Of a stretch of DNA of 64,000 nt, positions 8,496 to 17,187 are shown in pieces. Source of the stretch: PZPK01 sp965230795 (GTDB lineage Bacteria; Pseudomonadota; Gammaproteobacteria; Pseudomonadales; Oleiphilaceae); the NCBI GenBank assembly GCA_965230795.1, contig OZ246020.1, positions 620,001-684,000 of the forward strand, given 5' to 3'. The number at the start of each line of letters is the position of its first letter. The stretch's first letter is position 1. The translations under genes were made by a program, and so were the position numbers. The notes below the pieces were generated by a model, which saw nothing but the letters and a program-made list of their open reading frames with translations, did not search any database and was not told the origin of the DNA.

Positions 8496-8586
8496 GCGGC
8501 TGCTCGAAGATGTGGTCGCGTTGCTTTGCGATGGAGAGTTAGTATCCGAAACGCGCGGTACAGTTGGCCTGCCAATCGTTTAGTCA

Positions 8587-8606
8587 GGAGAATGTGGAAA
8601 TTCTCC
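8587..8606 (+). other. Leader hairpin upstream of cytochrome c5
   Basis: GGAGAAT-GTGGAA-ATTCTCC forms a 7-bp stem with a 6-base loop in the predicted cytochrome c5 leader, about 20 bases before the real Shine-Dalgarno GAGGT (8626-8630). It contains a second GGAG that the stem sequesters. It could set mRNA stability; no function is known. Confidence 0.4.
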
Positions 8607-8635
8607 AACACATAAAAATACCGAAGAGGTGATAA

Positions 8636-9049
8636 GTGAAAAGTCTGATGAAAGTTCTGGTATCTGTGTTTGCAGCCATGATGCTCGTTGTCGTCGCCCA
8701 GGCGGCTATGGATGAAGCGTCCATCAAGGAGCGTACCATGCCGGTGGGTAAAGTTTGCCTCGAAGGTGAAGACTGTGGTTCTGCAAGTGCTGCGGTTGCG
8801 GCAGGACCAATGGGGCCGGAAGATATTTACAACAACAACTGTGCAGCCTGCCATGCAACGGGTGCATTGAACGCGCCAAAGTTTGGTGATGCGGCGGCTT
8901 GGGCCGAGCGTTCGAGCAAAGGTATCGATACCCTGATTAGCAATGCCATCGGCGGCATCAACAGCATGCCTCCGATGGGAGCCTGTGGCAGTTGCTCCGA
9001 AGATGATATTGCAGAAACCGTGCGCTACATGGTCGACAACAGCCAGTAA
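8636..9049 (+). CDS. Cytochrome c5-family periplasmic c-type cytochrome
   Basis: A 137-aa exported monohaem cytochrome that likely shuttles electrons between bc1 and terminal oxidases. A signal peptide (LMKVLVSVFAAMMLVVVAQA) is followed by a Gly/Ala-rich linker. The haem-binding CAACH is near residue 70 and the axial Met lies in the NSMPPMGACGSCSEDDI region. The extra CGSC pair just after that Met is the cytochrome c5 hallmark. The GTG start has GAGGT six bases upstream; an in-frame ATG at 8648 would shorten the signal peptide. It is followed directly by a terminator shared with the convergent helicase gene. Confidence 0.9.
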   Translation: MKSLMKVLVSVFAAMMLVVVAQAAMDEASIKERTMPVGKVCLEGEDCGSASAAVAAGPMGPEDIYNNNCAACHATGALNAPKFGDAAAWAERSSKGIDTLISNAIGGINSMPPMGACGSCSEDDIAETVRYMVDNSQ

Positions 9050-9063
9050 GTTTCAGTTGATAT

Positions 9064-9094
9064 AAAAAATCCAGCCTAGCGCTGGATTTTTTTT
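9064..9094. terminator. Bidirectional intrinsic terminator
   Basis: AAAAAATCCAGC-CTAGC-GCTGGATTTTTTTT gives a 12-bp stem with T-runs on both strands. It serves both the cytochrome c5 gene from the left and the convergent helicase gene from the right. The helicase stop codon (TAG on the minus strand, 9076-9078) lies in the loop. Confidence 0.85.
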
Positions 9095-10896
9095 GCCTTG
9101 GTTTTTTTGCTCTTGGGTTTTGCTTTTCGATTTGCTGAAGGGGCCCCTTGACGGGCTTTGTTTTTCGATGCTCTATTCGGTTTATCCTGATTCTCTTTCT
9201 TACCAGTTTTGTCCTCAGTATTACCTTTGAAGGGTTGGAGGTTCATGGCCTTGTTGGCAACCCGCGCTTTCTGTAACAGCTTTAACACTGCTCTGGGCAT
9301 GCCTTCAGGTAAATCCACGCTGGTTTCGGAATCTTCAATTTCTATTTGACCAATGTACTCACTGGAGAGATCACTGGCGTTTGCAATGGCGGCGACTATC
9401 TGACCTGGAGTGGCACCATCGTTATGACCCACCTGAATAATGAATCGCTCGAGCGCGACGTCAGGGTGTTCTCTCAAAGGACGAATGGGGCCTCCGAACT
9501 TGCTGCGCGGTTTTCTGGACTTGGTTTTCCTCTCGCTGGAATCGCCTCGCGGGTCCTCGTTTAGTTTTTCATCATTGCGCGTATCCAGCACCAGTGGCTT
9601 GTTACCCTGTGCAATATGCGCCAGGGCAGCGGCTATTTCCCTCGGATCGGCATCATTTTCATTGATGATGGAATCGATGATGTTCTGATAAAAGGAAAGA
9701 TCCCGGGTTTGTAAGCAGTCTATAACGCTTTGTTGAAACTCCGCGATGCGCTTTTCATTAATCTGTGCAGCGGTTGGGATGGGCATTGCTTCGATGGTTT
9801 TCCCGCTGGCCTTTTCGATTGCTCTCAACATGCGTTTTTCGCGTGGGGCAATGAACAGAATGGCGTCTCCGGAACGACCTGCTCGGCCGGTGCGTCCAAT
9901 ACGGTGAATATAGGATTCAGTGTCGTAGGGTACGTCATAGTTGATGACATGGCTGATGCGTTCAACATCAAGCCCACGAGCAACGACATCGGTGGCTACC
10001 AGGATATCAATTTGTCCGGATTTCAAACGATCAACGGTCTTTTCACGAGCAGCCTGAGGTATATCTCCATTCAATGCGGACGCCGAAAAGCCACGCGCGT
10101 TTAATTTTGTGGCCAGCTCTTCTGTCGCGAGTTTGGTGCGTACAAAAACAATGATGCCATCAAAGGGCTCCATTTCCAGAATCCGAGTAAGTGCATCCAG
10201 TTTGTGGATTCCTTTCATCACCCAATAGCGCTGTTTGATCGTTTGTGCAGTCGATGATTTAGCTTCTATTTTAATGTGCTTGGGGGCATTGAGATAGGTA
10301 TCTGCTACCAGTTTGATTTGTGCCGGCATGGTGGCCGAGAACAAAGCAATTTGGCGGGATTCGGGCGTGTGTTCCAGGATCCATTTGACATCATCGATGA
10401 ATCCCATGCGAAGCATTTCATCGGCCTCATCCAGTACCAGGGTTGATAGTTTTGCCAGTGAAAGCGTACCCCGACGCATATGATCCATGACTCTGCCCGG
10501 CGTACCGACAACTATCTGCACACCGCGTTTAAGTTGTCTGAGCTGGTTCGAATAACTCTGGCCACCATAAATGGGTAGCACATGAAAATCCTTGATGTAC
10601 TTTGCATAGCTTTGGCAAGCTTCAGCAACCTGAATAGCCAGTTCCCGAGTAGGCGCAAGGATCAAAACTTGCGTATGGCTTTGTGTGGTATCAATGTTTG
10701 CCAGAATAGGCAGGGCAAATGCGGCGGTCTTCCCCGTACCGGTTTGAGCTTGTCCCAGAATATCTTCGCCTTTCAGCAGGGCAGGGATCGCCTCGGATTG
10801 AATCGGCGAGGGCTGTTCATATCCCAGGTCCTGAATTGCTTTGAGAATATGCTCAGGTAGCTCGAGTTGATCGAAGCTCTCAATGTGTTTGATCAT
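9076..10896 (-). CDS. deaD: ATP-dependent DEAD-box RNA helicase, CsdA/DeaD type
   Basis: A 606-aa RNA helicase for ribosome assembly and mRNA turnover, especially in the cold. Motifs run in order: Q-motif region (GYEQPSPIQSEAIP), Walker A AQTGTGKT (residues 49-56), PTRELA, GTPGR, DEAD (about 157), SAT, and HRIGRTGRAGR. After the two RecA domains come a central linker and a DbpA-like RNA-binding domain (ERFIIQVGHNDGATPGQIVAAI, about 490-560). The tail is Lys/Arg/Asn-rich and disordered. Length and C-terminal domain favour CsdA/DeaD over RhlB, RhlE or SrmB. The neighbouring PadR gene upstream is on the same strand, with an 86-bp gap. Confidence 0.93.
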   Translation of the reverse strand: MIKHIESFDQLELPEHILKAIQDLGYEQPSPIQSEAIPALLKGEDILGQAQTGTGKTAAFALPILANIDTTQSHTQVLILAPTRELAIQVAEACQSYAKYIKDFHVLPIYGGQSYSNQLRQLKRGVQIVVGTPGRVMDHMRRGTLSLAKLSTLVLDEADEMLRMGFIDDVKWILEHTPESRQIALFSATMPAQIKLVADTYLNAPKHIKIEAKSSTAQTIKQRYWVMKGIHKLDALTRILEMEPFDGIIVFVRTKLATEELATKLNARGFSASALNGDIPQAAREKTVDRLKSGQIDILVATDVVARGLDVERISHVINYDVPYDTESYIHRIGRTGRAGRSGDAILFIAPREKRMLRAIEKASGKTIEAMPIPTAAQINEKRIAEFQQSVIDCLQTRDLSFYQNIIDSIINENDADPREIAAALAHIAQGNKPLVLDTRNDEKLNEDPRGDSSERKTKSRKPRSKFGGPIRPLREHPDVALERFIIQVGHNDGATPGQIVAAIANASDLSSEYIGQIEIEDSETSVDLPEGMPRAVLKLLQKARVANKAMNLQPFKGNTEDKTGKKENQDKPNRASKNKARQGAPSANRKAKPKSKKTKAKKIQR

Positions 10897-10982
10897 GCAT
10901 TATGCCTGTGGAGTCGGTGCGCGCGGGAAGGCGCGAGAAAAAGACCGGCGATTATACGCAGATTGATTGCAAAAAGCTTTGT

Positions 10983-11516
10983 TTATTTTTTGATCGCTTT
11001 TTTTGCCTCCTCTGCCCAGGTTAGCCAGGCTTCTTCACCGATTATTCCGCGTCGTAAGGTCAGGTAGGGCAGACGATAATGCACCTGATCCTTCTTTTTC
11101 AGATTCAAAAAACGCTGCTCTATCTTTTTAAGAGCGCTAAGTGTCTTGGTGTGGATATCAATGTGGTGATCGAGTTCGGTGAGTAACTCGTGATCTTCCA
11201 GAAGATGGCCGCCGTATAGTTTAACCAGCAACGCGTCATTAATTTTGTTTGGGGTCTTCGGTGCCGCCAGCCAGGTTTTAAGCTCTCGAATGCCGCTTGG
11301 GGTAATGGCATAGACTTTTTTATCGGGCTTGCCATTCTGTTTCTCGACTTTACAGGAAATCAGGCCTTCCTGATTAAGCTGCTTGAGTTGCTGATAAATC
11401 TGCTGGTGGCGGGCATTCCAGAAGTAACCGAGACTGTTTTTAAAGTGCTTTAGCAAATCGTAGCCGGACCCTGGTTCGGTCTCGAGCAATACGAGCATGG
11501 CGTGTTTGAGTGACAT
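10983..11516 (-). CDS. PadR-family transcriptional regulator
   Basis: A 177-aa PadR regulator of the subfamily with a C-terminal Vir-like helical dimerisation domain. The N-terminal winged helix is clear: MSLKHAMLVLLETEPGSGYDLLKHF, with the recognition helix in WNARHQQIYQQLKQLNQEGLI and the wing GKPDKKVYAITPSG. The C-terminal half is a charged coiled coil. It is divergent from the flavin oxidoreductase gene at 11612. The 95-bp gap contains two near-identical palindromes (11544-11561 and 11581-11598), so local repression of both genes, relieved by a small phenolic or lipophilic ligand, is the natural inference. Confidence 0.88.
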   Translation of the reverse strand: MSLKHAMLVLLETEPGSGYDLLKHFKNSLGYFWNARHQQIYQQLKQLNQEGLISCKVEKQNGKPDKKVYAITPSGIRELKTWLAAPKTPNKINDALLVKLYGGHLLEDHELLTELDHHIDIHTKTLSALKKIEQRFLNLKKKDQVHYRLPYLTLRRGIIGEEAWLTWAEEAKKAIKK

Positions 11517-11543
11517 AGACCGTTCTCTACTGCAAATACTGTA

Positions 11544-11561
11544 TATGCAAATTATTGCATA
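11544..11561. promoter_or_regulatory. Palindromic operator O1 of the PadR/oxidoreductase gene pair
   Basis: TATGCAA-ATTA-TTGCATA is an 18-bp perfect arm palindrome in the divergent gap. It overlaps the -35 element (TTGCAT, 11555-11560) of the rightward promoter. The same arms recur 37 bp away. ATGCAA/TTGCAT arms match the general style of PadR operators. Confidence 0.75.
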
Positions 11562-11583
11562 AAGAGGGTTGAATGGATATTAT
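11555..11583 (+). promoter_or_regulatory. Promoter of the flavin oxidoreductase, embedded in the operators
   Basis: TTGCAT (11555-11560), 17 bp, TATTAT (11578-11583). The -35 is the right arm of O1 and the -10 overlaps the left arm of O2, so occupancy of either palindrome should block RNA polymerase. The predicted start site is near 11590. Confidence 0.6.
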
Positions 11584-11598
11584 GCAAAAAATTGCATA
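11581..11598. promoter_or_regulatory. Palindromic operator O2 of the PadR/oxidoreductase gene pair
   Basis: TATGCAA-AAAA-TTGCATA has arms identical to those of O1, with centres 37 bp apart (about 3.5 helical turns). It overlaps the -10 and start-site region of the oxidoreductase promoter and ends 4 bases before that gene's Shine-Dalgarno. Confidence 0.75.
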
Positions 11599-11611
11599 AA
11601 TGGAGGGTATG

Positions 11612-13237
11612 ATGATTCGGACTGGTACGCGTTACAGAAAAAAGAAGGCGGCAGAGCACTACGATGTGATTGTCGTGGGATCTGGCATTGGTGGACTATG
11701 TAATGCCGCTTTATTGGCGAAGCTCGGCAAAAAAGTGTGTGTGTTGGAGCAGCATTACACTGCGGGCGGTTACACGCACGCCTATGAGCGTAACGGCTAT
11801 GAGTGGGATGTGGGCGTGCACTATATTGGTGAAGTTCACAAACCCTGGTCGATGATCCGTCGAGTGTTCGATGTCATTTCTGATGGTGAGCTGGAATGGG
11901 CGCCAATGGATGCGTTGTATGATCAGGTGGTCATAGGCGACAAATCCTATGACTTTGTTGCAGGTCGTGAGGAGTTCAAACAGGAGATGAAGTTTCATTT
12001 TCCTGATGAGGCAGAGGCTATTGATGCCTATGTGGATCTGCTGTCGAAAGTCAGCTCGATGGTGCCGCGTTTTTTTGCGGGTCAGGCTATGCCGAGGATT
12101 GCCGGTGCAGCTTACAACAAATTCCGTTCTCGCTTGTTGCCTGATTACTTTTTCAAATCTACCTATGAGGTCTTGTCTGATCTGACGGATAATCAGGAAC
12201 TGATCGGTGTATTAACGGCTCAGTGGGGAGATTATGGATTACCTCCCCGGCAATCCTCTTTCATGATGCATGCAATGGTTGCCAAGCATTACATTACCGG
12301 TGGCAACTATCCGGTGGGTGGGGCCGCAAAGATTGCGGAAACGATTATCCCTGTCATCAGGCAGGCGGGTGGAGAGGTATTCACCTATGCCGGTGTAGAA
12401 GAAATTCTCGTTAAGAACAATCGTGCCTATGGTGTCCGTCTGCAAAAAGGGGATGAGCTATATGCGGATCAGATTGTCAGTTGCGCAGGGTTGTTCCCCA
12501 CTGTGGAGAAGCTGCTTCCAGGTGAGGTGATTAAGAGGCACGGCTTGGATCGACAGTTGGAAAAAGTCGAGTTGTCGTCGTCGCATCTTTGTGTCTATGC
12601 CGGCTTCAAAGGCGACGCCGAAACGCTGGGCATTTCCAAAAAGAATTTCTGGATTTATCCCGATTATGATCATGATCGCAATGTTCAGGCCTTTAATGAT
12701 AATCTCGATGCCGACTTGCCTCTTATCTACATTTCCTTCCCGAGCGCCAAGGATCCAACCTGGCCAGAGCGCTATCCCGGAAAATCTACTGTGGAAATTG
12801 TTGCGCCGTGCAAGCCCGAGTGGTTTCAGAAATGGCAAGGAACTACCTGGAATAAACGTGGTGCAGATTACGAAGCGTTAAAACAGGATTTGACTGATCG
12901 ATTGCTGAAAACGCTATACAAGCACATGCCGCAACTGGAAGGTGCTCTGGACTTTTGTGAACTGTCGACGCCTCTTTCCACTCAGTGGTTTCAGTGGAAT
13001 CAGGAAGGTGAGATATATGGTCTGAATCATACTATCGATCGCTTCCAGCAAACCTGGCTTCACCCGATCACGCCAGTAAAAAATCTGTTTCTGACAGGGT
13101 CTGATATAGTTACTGCTGGCGTTGGTGGCGCCTTGATGGGAGGGGTTATGACGACAACGGCAATGCTGGGAATTAAAGGTTACAAGGTTATGGAGCTGAT
13201 CAAGAAAGGCGTGCCTGAGATTTCAGAGGCTTCGTAA
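11612..13237 (+). CDS. FAD-dependent oxidoreductase, carotenoid isomerase/retinol saturase (CrtI-like) family
   Basis: A 541-aa flavoprotein of the phytoene desaturase/CrtISO/RetSat group. The N-terminal dinucleotide-binding fold reads VIVVGSGIGGLCNAALLAKLG with LEQH ending the second strand. The C-terminal FAD contact is FLTGSDIVTAGVGGALMGG. The substrate is probably a polyene or other hydrophobic molecule, but no carotenoid cluster surrounds it. The start is ATG 11612, because GGAGG lies at 11602-11606. The upstream ATG at 11600 would have no ribosome-binding site and a very short leader. It is controlled in all likelihood by the divergent PadR gene through the two palindromes. It converges with anmK. 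Confidence 0.85.
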   Translation: MIRTGTRYRKKKAAEHYDVIVVGSGIGGLCNAALLAKLGKKVCVLEQHYTAGGYTHAYERNGYEWDVGVHYIGEVHKPWSMIRRVFDVISDGELEWAPMDALYDQVVIGDKSYDFVAGREEFKQEMKFHFPDEAEAIDAYVDLLSKVSSMVPRFFAGQAMPRIAGAAYNKFRSRLLPDYFFKSTYEVLSDLTDNQELIGVLTAQWGDYGLPPRQSSFMMHAMVAKHYITGGNYPVGGAAKIAETIIPVIRQAGGEVFTYAGVEEILVKNNRAYGVRLQKGDELYADQIVSCAGLFPTVEKLLPGEVIKRHGLDRQLEKVELSSSHLCVYAGFKGDAETLGISKKNFWIYPDYDHDRNVQAFNDNLDADLPLIYISFPSAKDPTWPERYPGKSTVEIVAPCKPEWFQKWQGTTWNKRGADYEALKQDLTDRLLKTLYKHMPQLEGALDFCELSTPLSTQWFQWNQEGEIYGLNHTIDRFQQTWLHPITPVKNLFLTGSDIVTAGVGGALMGGVMTTTAMLGIKGYKVMELIKKGVPEISEAS

Positions 13238-13250
13238 GTCTGGCTGGAGT

Positions 13251-14351
13251 TCAGGAGGCTGGGTAAATGCCTCCGAGAATTTTGGTTCTGGATGCGCCGG
13301 TAACAGAGGGGATGTTGCCGGAAAACCCCTGCATGGTGCGGTGAGCGAGCCAAGCGAATGCGCAGGGCTCAATCAGTTGGGGGTCGATGCCAAGCTCGCT
13401 GGTGCATGCAACGGAGCAATCGGGTAGCAGTCGCGTAAGACGCTCTACCAGAAATCGATTGCGGGCTCCGCCTCCACATAGATACACCTCTTCACCATCA
13501 AGCGCATCGGCGATGGATCTGGCACTAAATTCTAGCAGTGTGCGCTGGATATCCTGGGGGGCGTAACTTTCCGCCTTTGGCAGATGTTCTTCCAGCCACT
13601 GCTGGTTGTAGTACTCACGGCCGGTGCTTTTAGGCGGTTTTTTCTTTAAATATGGGTCTTCTAGCCAGCTATCCAGAAGGTTTTGCTGAATGTTGCCTGT
13701 CTGGGCCCACTCACCGTTTATATCGTACGCCTGGTTTTTGTGTTGATCGATCCAGCGGTCCATTAGGGTGTTGGCGGGACCTATATCAAATCCATGAACC
13801 TCTTGAGAACTGTTTTTTGGAAGATAGGTGACATTGGCAATACCGCCCAGATTAACGATGGCGCGTGAGACTTTGTTGTTTTGGAATGCTGCGGCGTGAA
13901 AGGCTGGAACCATGGGTGCGCCCTGGCCGCCGGCAGCCATATCGGCCATGCGAAAATCGGCCACGGTAGTAATGCCGGTAAGGTGAGCAATCACGCTGGG
14001 ATTGCCAATCTGAAGGGTAAAAGGATTTTCCAGGTCGGGGCAATGCCGTATGGTTTGACCATGGCTGCCAATGGCGCTCACTTGACTCGCCTTGATGCCT
14101 TCTTTTTGAAGTAGCGAACCAATGGTGCTTGCTGTGAGCTGACCGAATATAATATCCAGCTGGCCTGCTTTTTCAATTTCATCAGATCCGGATTCGCAGA
14201 GCGCAAGCAAGTCTCGTTTGAGAGATTGTGAAATAGCGGTACTGGCTTGACCGCGAACAGAGAATGAATTGCCATCGATTGCCAGCAGGACCGCGTCAAT
14301 GGCGTCCATGCTGGTTCCCGAAATGGTGCCTATATAAAGCTGCTCACTCAC
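13251..14351 (-). CDS. anmK: Anhydro-N-acetylmuramic acid kinase
   Basis: Murein-recycling kinase: opens and phosphorylates 1,6-anhydro-MurNAc to MurNAc-6-phosphate using ATP. The 366-aa protein has the ASKHA-fold signatures GTISGTSMDAIDAVLL (residues 8-23), GSHGQTIRH, VNLGGIANVTYL, GFDIGPANTLMD and the adenosine-binding LCGGGARNRFLVERL. Its start overlaps the stop of the upstream M23 peptidase gene by 4 bp, so the two murein genes are translationally coupled. From memory, Pseudomonas has the same anmK/M23/tyrS order beside an rRNA operon. Confidence 0.97.
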   Translation of the reverse strand: MSEQLYIGTISGTSMDAIDAVLLAIDGNSFSVRGQASTAISQSLKRDLLALCESGSDEIEKAGQLDIIFGQLTASTIGSLLQKEGIKASQVSAIGSHGQTIRHCPDLENPFTLQIGNPSVIAHLTGITTVADFRMADMAAGGQGAPMVPAFHAAAFQNNKVSRAIVNLGGIANVTYLPKNSSQEVHGFDIGPANTLMDRWIDQHKNQAYDINGEWAQTGNIQQNLLDSWLEDPYLKKKPPKSTGREYYNQQWLEEHLPKAESYAPQDIQRTLLEFSARSIADALDGEEVYLCGGGARNRFLVERLTRLLPDCSVACTSELGIDPQLIEPCAFAWLAHRTMQGFSGNIPSVTGASRTKILGGIYPAS

Positions 14352-15703
14352 TGAGCGTTTACAGCAACTTGGTAGCTTTCACGAAAAGTCGAAAGCTGGG
14401 CCAGATAAACAGATGTTTGTTGTTTGAAATCAGCCAGCAGGTTTTTGTCGACCGGTTTAGCATGAGGCAGTTTTACTTTGACTGGATTTTTGTGGACGCC
14501 GTTAACGCGAAACTCATAGTGCAAATGCGGGCCAGAAGCTAATCCAGAAGCCCCTACATAACCGATAATCTGACCTTGCTTCACCCGCTTTCCAGTACGA
14601 ACGCCGCGGGCAAACTTGCTCATGTGTGCATAGAGTGTGGTGATTTTCTGTCCATGCTGAATGATGACGGTTCGACCATAGCCGCCTTTACGGCCCGCAT
14701 GAATTACCTTGCCGTCACCGGCTGCTTTGATGGGCGTACCGTGGGACGCTGCGTAATCAGTGCCTCGGTGGGCGCGAATCTTGTGCAGAATAGGGTGTTT
14801 GCGTTTCAGATTGAAGTGAGAAGAGATGCGAGCGAAGTCAACCGGTGTACGGATGAATGCCTTGCGCATGCTGTTGCCATCAGGCGTGAAATAGTTACTG
14901 ATGCCATCTGGTTGTTCGTACAGCACGGCTTCGAGCTGTCGATCCTGATTGACGAAGCTGGCGGCAAGGATGCGGCCGTTTTTGAACTTCTCTCCATCCA
15001 GATAGAGTTCTTCGTAGATCAGGCTAAACTTGTCGCCACTGCGAATGTCCAAAACGAAATCGATATCCCAGCCGAAAATATTGGCCAATTCCATGATTTG
15101 GGATTGAGATAGTCCTGCTCGCTGTCCTGCGAGAAACAGCGAACTGTCGATTGTGCCTTCACCGTAGGCAATATGGACTTCTGGCTCGCGGACCAGCTTT
15201 TCAGATTCAAACTTGCCGTCGCCATTGCGAGCAAAAAGGTGTGACTCGAGGGGGGATCTGATGAGCTTTACCTTGCTCAGGCTATCGTCATCATCGCGCA
15301 GGAAGGCAATTTTTTCGCCTGGGTAAATTCTTGTTAGTTCGCGATTTTTTTTGTTTCCGATCACTTCATACATGATTTTGTCGTTAAATCCTGCCTTGGC
15401 GAACAGAGAGGACAGGGTATTTCCGGATTTGATTTCGAAGCTGTCCCAATTCTCACTGATGGTCGGTTCGGTTTGTTCTGCTTGCTGAGGGGGCTGGCTT
15501 GAATTCCTGGTATCAAGTTCGCGAATCGTGCTTGATAGCTCTTCACTATTGTTTGTCGGTGCATTTAGCGACTCGAGCTCCAAAGGAATACTGGTTCTGG
15601 TCGCGTTAACTTTTGAGCTGGGACTGATAACAAGAATGAGCGTGAGCAAAATGCCAACAGAACCGGCCGCAAGCATATGCGATTTGGGAAATGCGTGAAT
15701 CAA
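14348..15703 (-). CDS. M23 murein DD-endopeptidase (MepM/YebA-like, OapA domain)
   Basis: A 451-aa murein hydrolase that cuts peptide cross-links during growth. It has an N-terminal membrane anchor (LAAGSVGILLTLILVI), a Ser/Gln-rich linker, an OapA/LysM-like region (SGNTLSSLFAKAGFNDKIMYEV, about 93-115) and a C-terminal LytM/M23 domain. The zinc ligands and catalytic residues are visible in HRGTDY (HxxxD), LYAHM and HLHYEF. All are intact, so it should be active, unlike EnvC-type activators. It is divergent from tyrS and sits upstream of anmK in a two-gene operon. Confidence 0.93.
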   Translation of the reverse strand: MIHAFPKSHMLAAGSVGILLTLILVISPSSKVNATRTSIPLELESLNAPTNNSEELSSTIRELDTRNSSQPPQQAEQTEPTISENWDSFEIKSGNTLSSLFAKAGFNDKIMYEVIGNKKNRELTRIYPGEKIAFLRDDDDSLSKVKLIRSPLESHLFARNGDGKFESEKLVREPEVHIAYGEGTIDSSLFLAGQRAGLSQSQIMELANIFGWDIDFVLDIRSGDKFSLIYEELYLDGEKFKNGRILAASFVNQDRQLEAVLYEQPDGISNYFTPDGNSMRKAFIRTPVDFARISSHFNLKRKHPILHKIRAHRGTDYAASHGTPIKAAGDGKVIHAGRKGGYGRTVIIQHGQKITTLYAHMSKFARGVRTGKRVKQGQIIGYVGASGLASGPHLHYEFRVNGVHKNPVKVKLPHAKPVDKNLLADFKQQTSVYLAQLSTFRESYQVAVNAQ

Positions 15704-15804
15704 CTTCTTGCCCTTAGATCAATATGTAAGGTGAATTATTGTGAAATTGCTTTAAGTATAGAGAGACATTGGCTGGCAGGCAAAACCGGATTTGGCTTTA
15801 GTGG

Positions 15805-15832
15805 CTTACATCACAGGGAAAACTGGTATAAT
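15805..15832 (+). promoter_or_regulatory. Putative tyrS promoter
   Basis: TATAAT at 15827-15832 is preceded by TGG (extended -10) and, 16 bp upstream, by CTTACA at 15805-15810 (4/6 to the -35 consensus). It lies 114 bp before the tyrS ATG. Confidence 0.6.
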
Positions 15833-15945
15833 GCCGCACTTTTTTCGGGCGCGGTTACTTGGTGTAGTTTTGCGTCAATAAATGTATCGGGCTGAACAGG
15901 TTTCAGCGTTCCGGGTAAACATTATTCAGGATCAAGGTGTAAGGC

Positions 15946-17145
15946 ATGGCATCGGTGCAAGAGGCTCTCGCGATCATCAAGCGTGGTGCGGAAGAAATAA
16001 TCGTAGAAGACGATCTGGTTAAGAAGCTTGAGGCGGGTAAAAAGTTGCGTGTAAAAGCGGGCTTTGATCCGACGGCTCCCGATTTGCATTTGGGTCATAC
16101 GGTTTTGATCAATAAGTTGAAGCAGTTTCAGGATCTTGGTCACGAGGTTTTGTTCCTGATTGGTGATTTCACGGGAATGATTGGTGACCCAACCGGAAAG
16201 AGTGCGACACGTCCTCCTCTTACTGTCGACCAGGTTCAGCAAAATGCGCAGACTTATAAAGAGCAGGTGTTCAAGATTCTGGATCCGAAACTTACCAGGG
16301 TGATGTTCAACTCCGAGTGGATGAACAAAATGAGCGCTGCAGACATGATCAAGTTGGCTGGCCAGTACACCGTGGCTCGTATGCTGGAGCGAGACGATTT
16401 CAGTAAGCGTTTCAAGGGTGAGCAGTCCATAGCCATTCATGAATTTCTATACCCTTTGGTTCAGGGCTACGACTCTGTAGCGATGCGCGCCGATGTGGAA
16501 TTGGGTGGGACAGACCAGAAATTTAACCTATTGATGGGTAGGACGCTGCAGAAGACTTTTGGTCAGGAGCCGCAGACGATCTTGACGATGCCTTTGTTGG
16601 AAGGTCTGGATGGTGTCCAGAAAATGTCCAAGTCTTTAGGTAACTATGTGGGTGTAAATGACGCTCCTGGCGAAATGTACACCAAGTTGCTCTCGCTGCC
16701 GGATGAGATGATCTGGCGTTATTTCGAGTTACTTAGTTTCAGGGATATGGAAGAAATAGATGCCTTGAAGAAAGACGTTGATCGTGGCAGGAATCCTCAA
16801 GAGGTGAAGGATATCTTTGCGCGAGAAATTATTGAGCGGTTCCATGATGCTGAAGCGGCGGCGGGTGCGCATAAGTCAGCGGGTAATCGGGTGGCGCTGG
16901 GCGAGATCCCGGAAAATGTTCCGGAGGTCGAAGTGGATGCATCAGGGCAGGAGGAGATTCCAATTTCTGCTGTCTTACGAATGGCTGGATTGGTCAAGAA
17001 TGGTGCTGCTGCTAAAGATGTTCTCAGCCGGGGGGCTGTCTATGTCGATGGTAAGCCGGTTGAGGCTACCCTGAAACTTCGTGTGAGGGGGAGAGTTGTC
17101 ATTCAGGCGGGTAAAAAGAAGATTGCCAGAGTTGTTTTGAAATAA
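15946..17145 (+). CDS. tyrS: Tyrosyl-tRNA synthetase (TyrZ-type)
   Basis: Class I synthetase that charges tRNA-Tyr. The 399-aa protein has the HIGH-type motif HLGH in FDPTAPDLHLGH (residues 45-48 region) and KMSKS in VQKMSKSLGN (about 228). It has a GDFTGMIGDPTGKSATRP loop and a C-terminal S4 RNA-binding domain (AAKDVLSRGAVYVDGKPV). The loop sequence places it in the TyrZ subclass common in Pseudomonas rather than the E. coli TyrS subclass. The first rRNA promoter starts only 14 bp after its stop, with no terminator between, so read-through into the rrn operon is possible. Confidence 0.96.
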   Translation: MASVQEALAIIKRGAEEIIVEDDLVKKLEAGKKLRVKAGFDPTAPDLHLGHTVLINKLKQFQDLGHEVLFLIGDFTGMIGDPTGKSATRPPLTVDQVQQNAQTYKEQVFKILDPKLTRVMFNSEWMNKMSAADMIKLAGQYTVARMLERDDFSKRFKGEQSIAIHEFLYPLVQGYDSVAMRADVELGGTDQKFNLLMGRTLQKTFGQEPQTILTMPLLEGLDGVQKMSKSLGNYVGVNDAPGEMYTKLLSLPDEMIWRYFELLSFRDMEEIDALKKDVDRGRNPQEVKDIFAREIIERFHDAEAAAGAHKSAGNRVALGEIPENVPEVEVDASGQEEIPISAVLRMAGLVKNGAAAKDVLSRGAVYVDGKPVEATLKLRVRGRVVIQAGKKKIARVVLK

Positions 17146-17159
17146 ATTTTTCCTTCCTG

Positions 17160-17187
17160 TTGACCCGGCAATTCGGATCTATATAAT
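17160..17187 (+). promoter_or_regulatory. rrn promoter P1
   Basis: TTGACC, 16-bp spacer, TATAAT, followed by the GC-rich discriminator GCGCGTC typical of stringently controlled rRNA promoters. It starts 15 bp after the tyrS stop. Confidence 0.8.
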
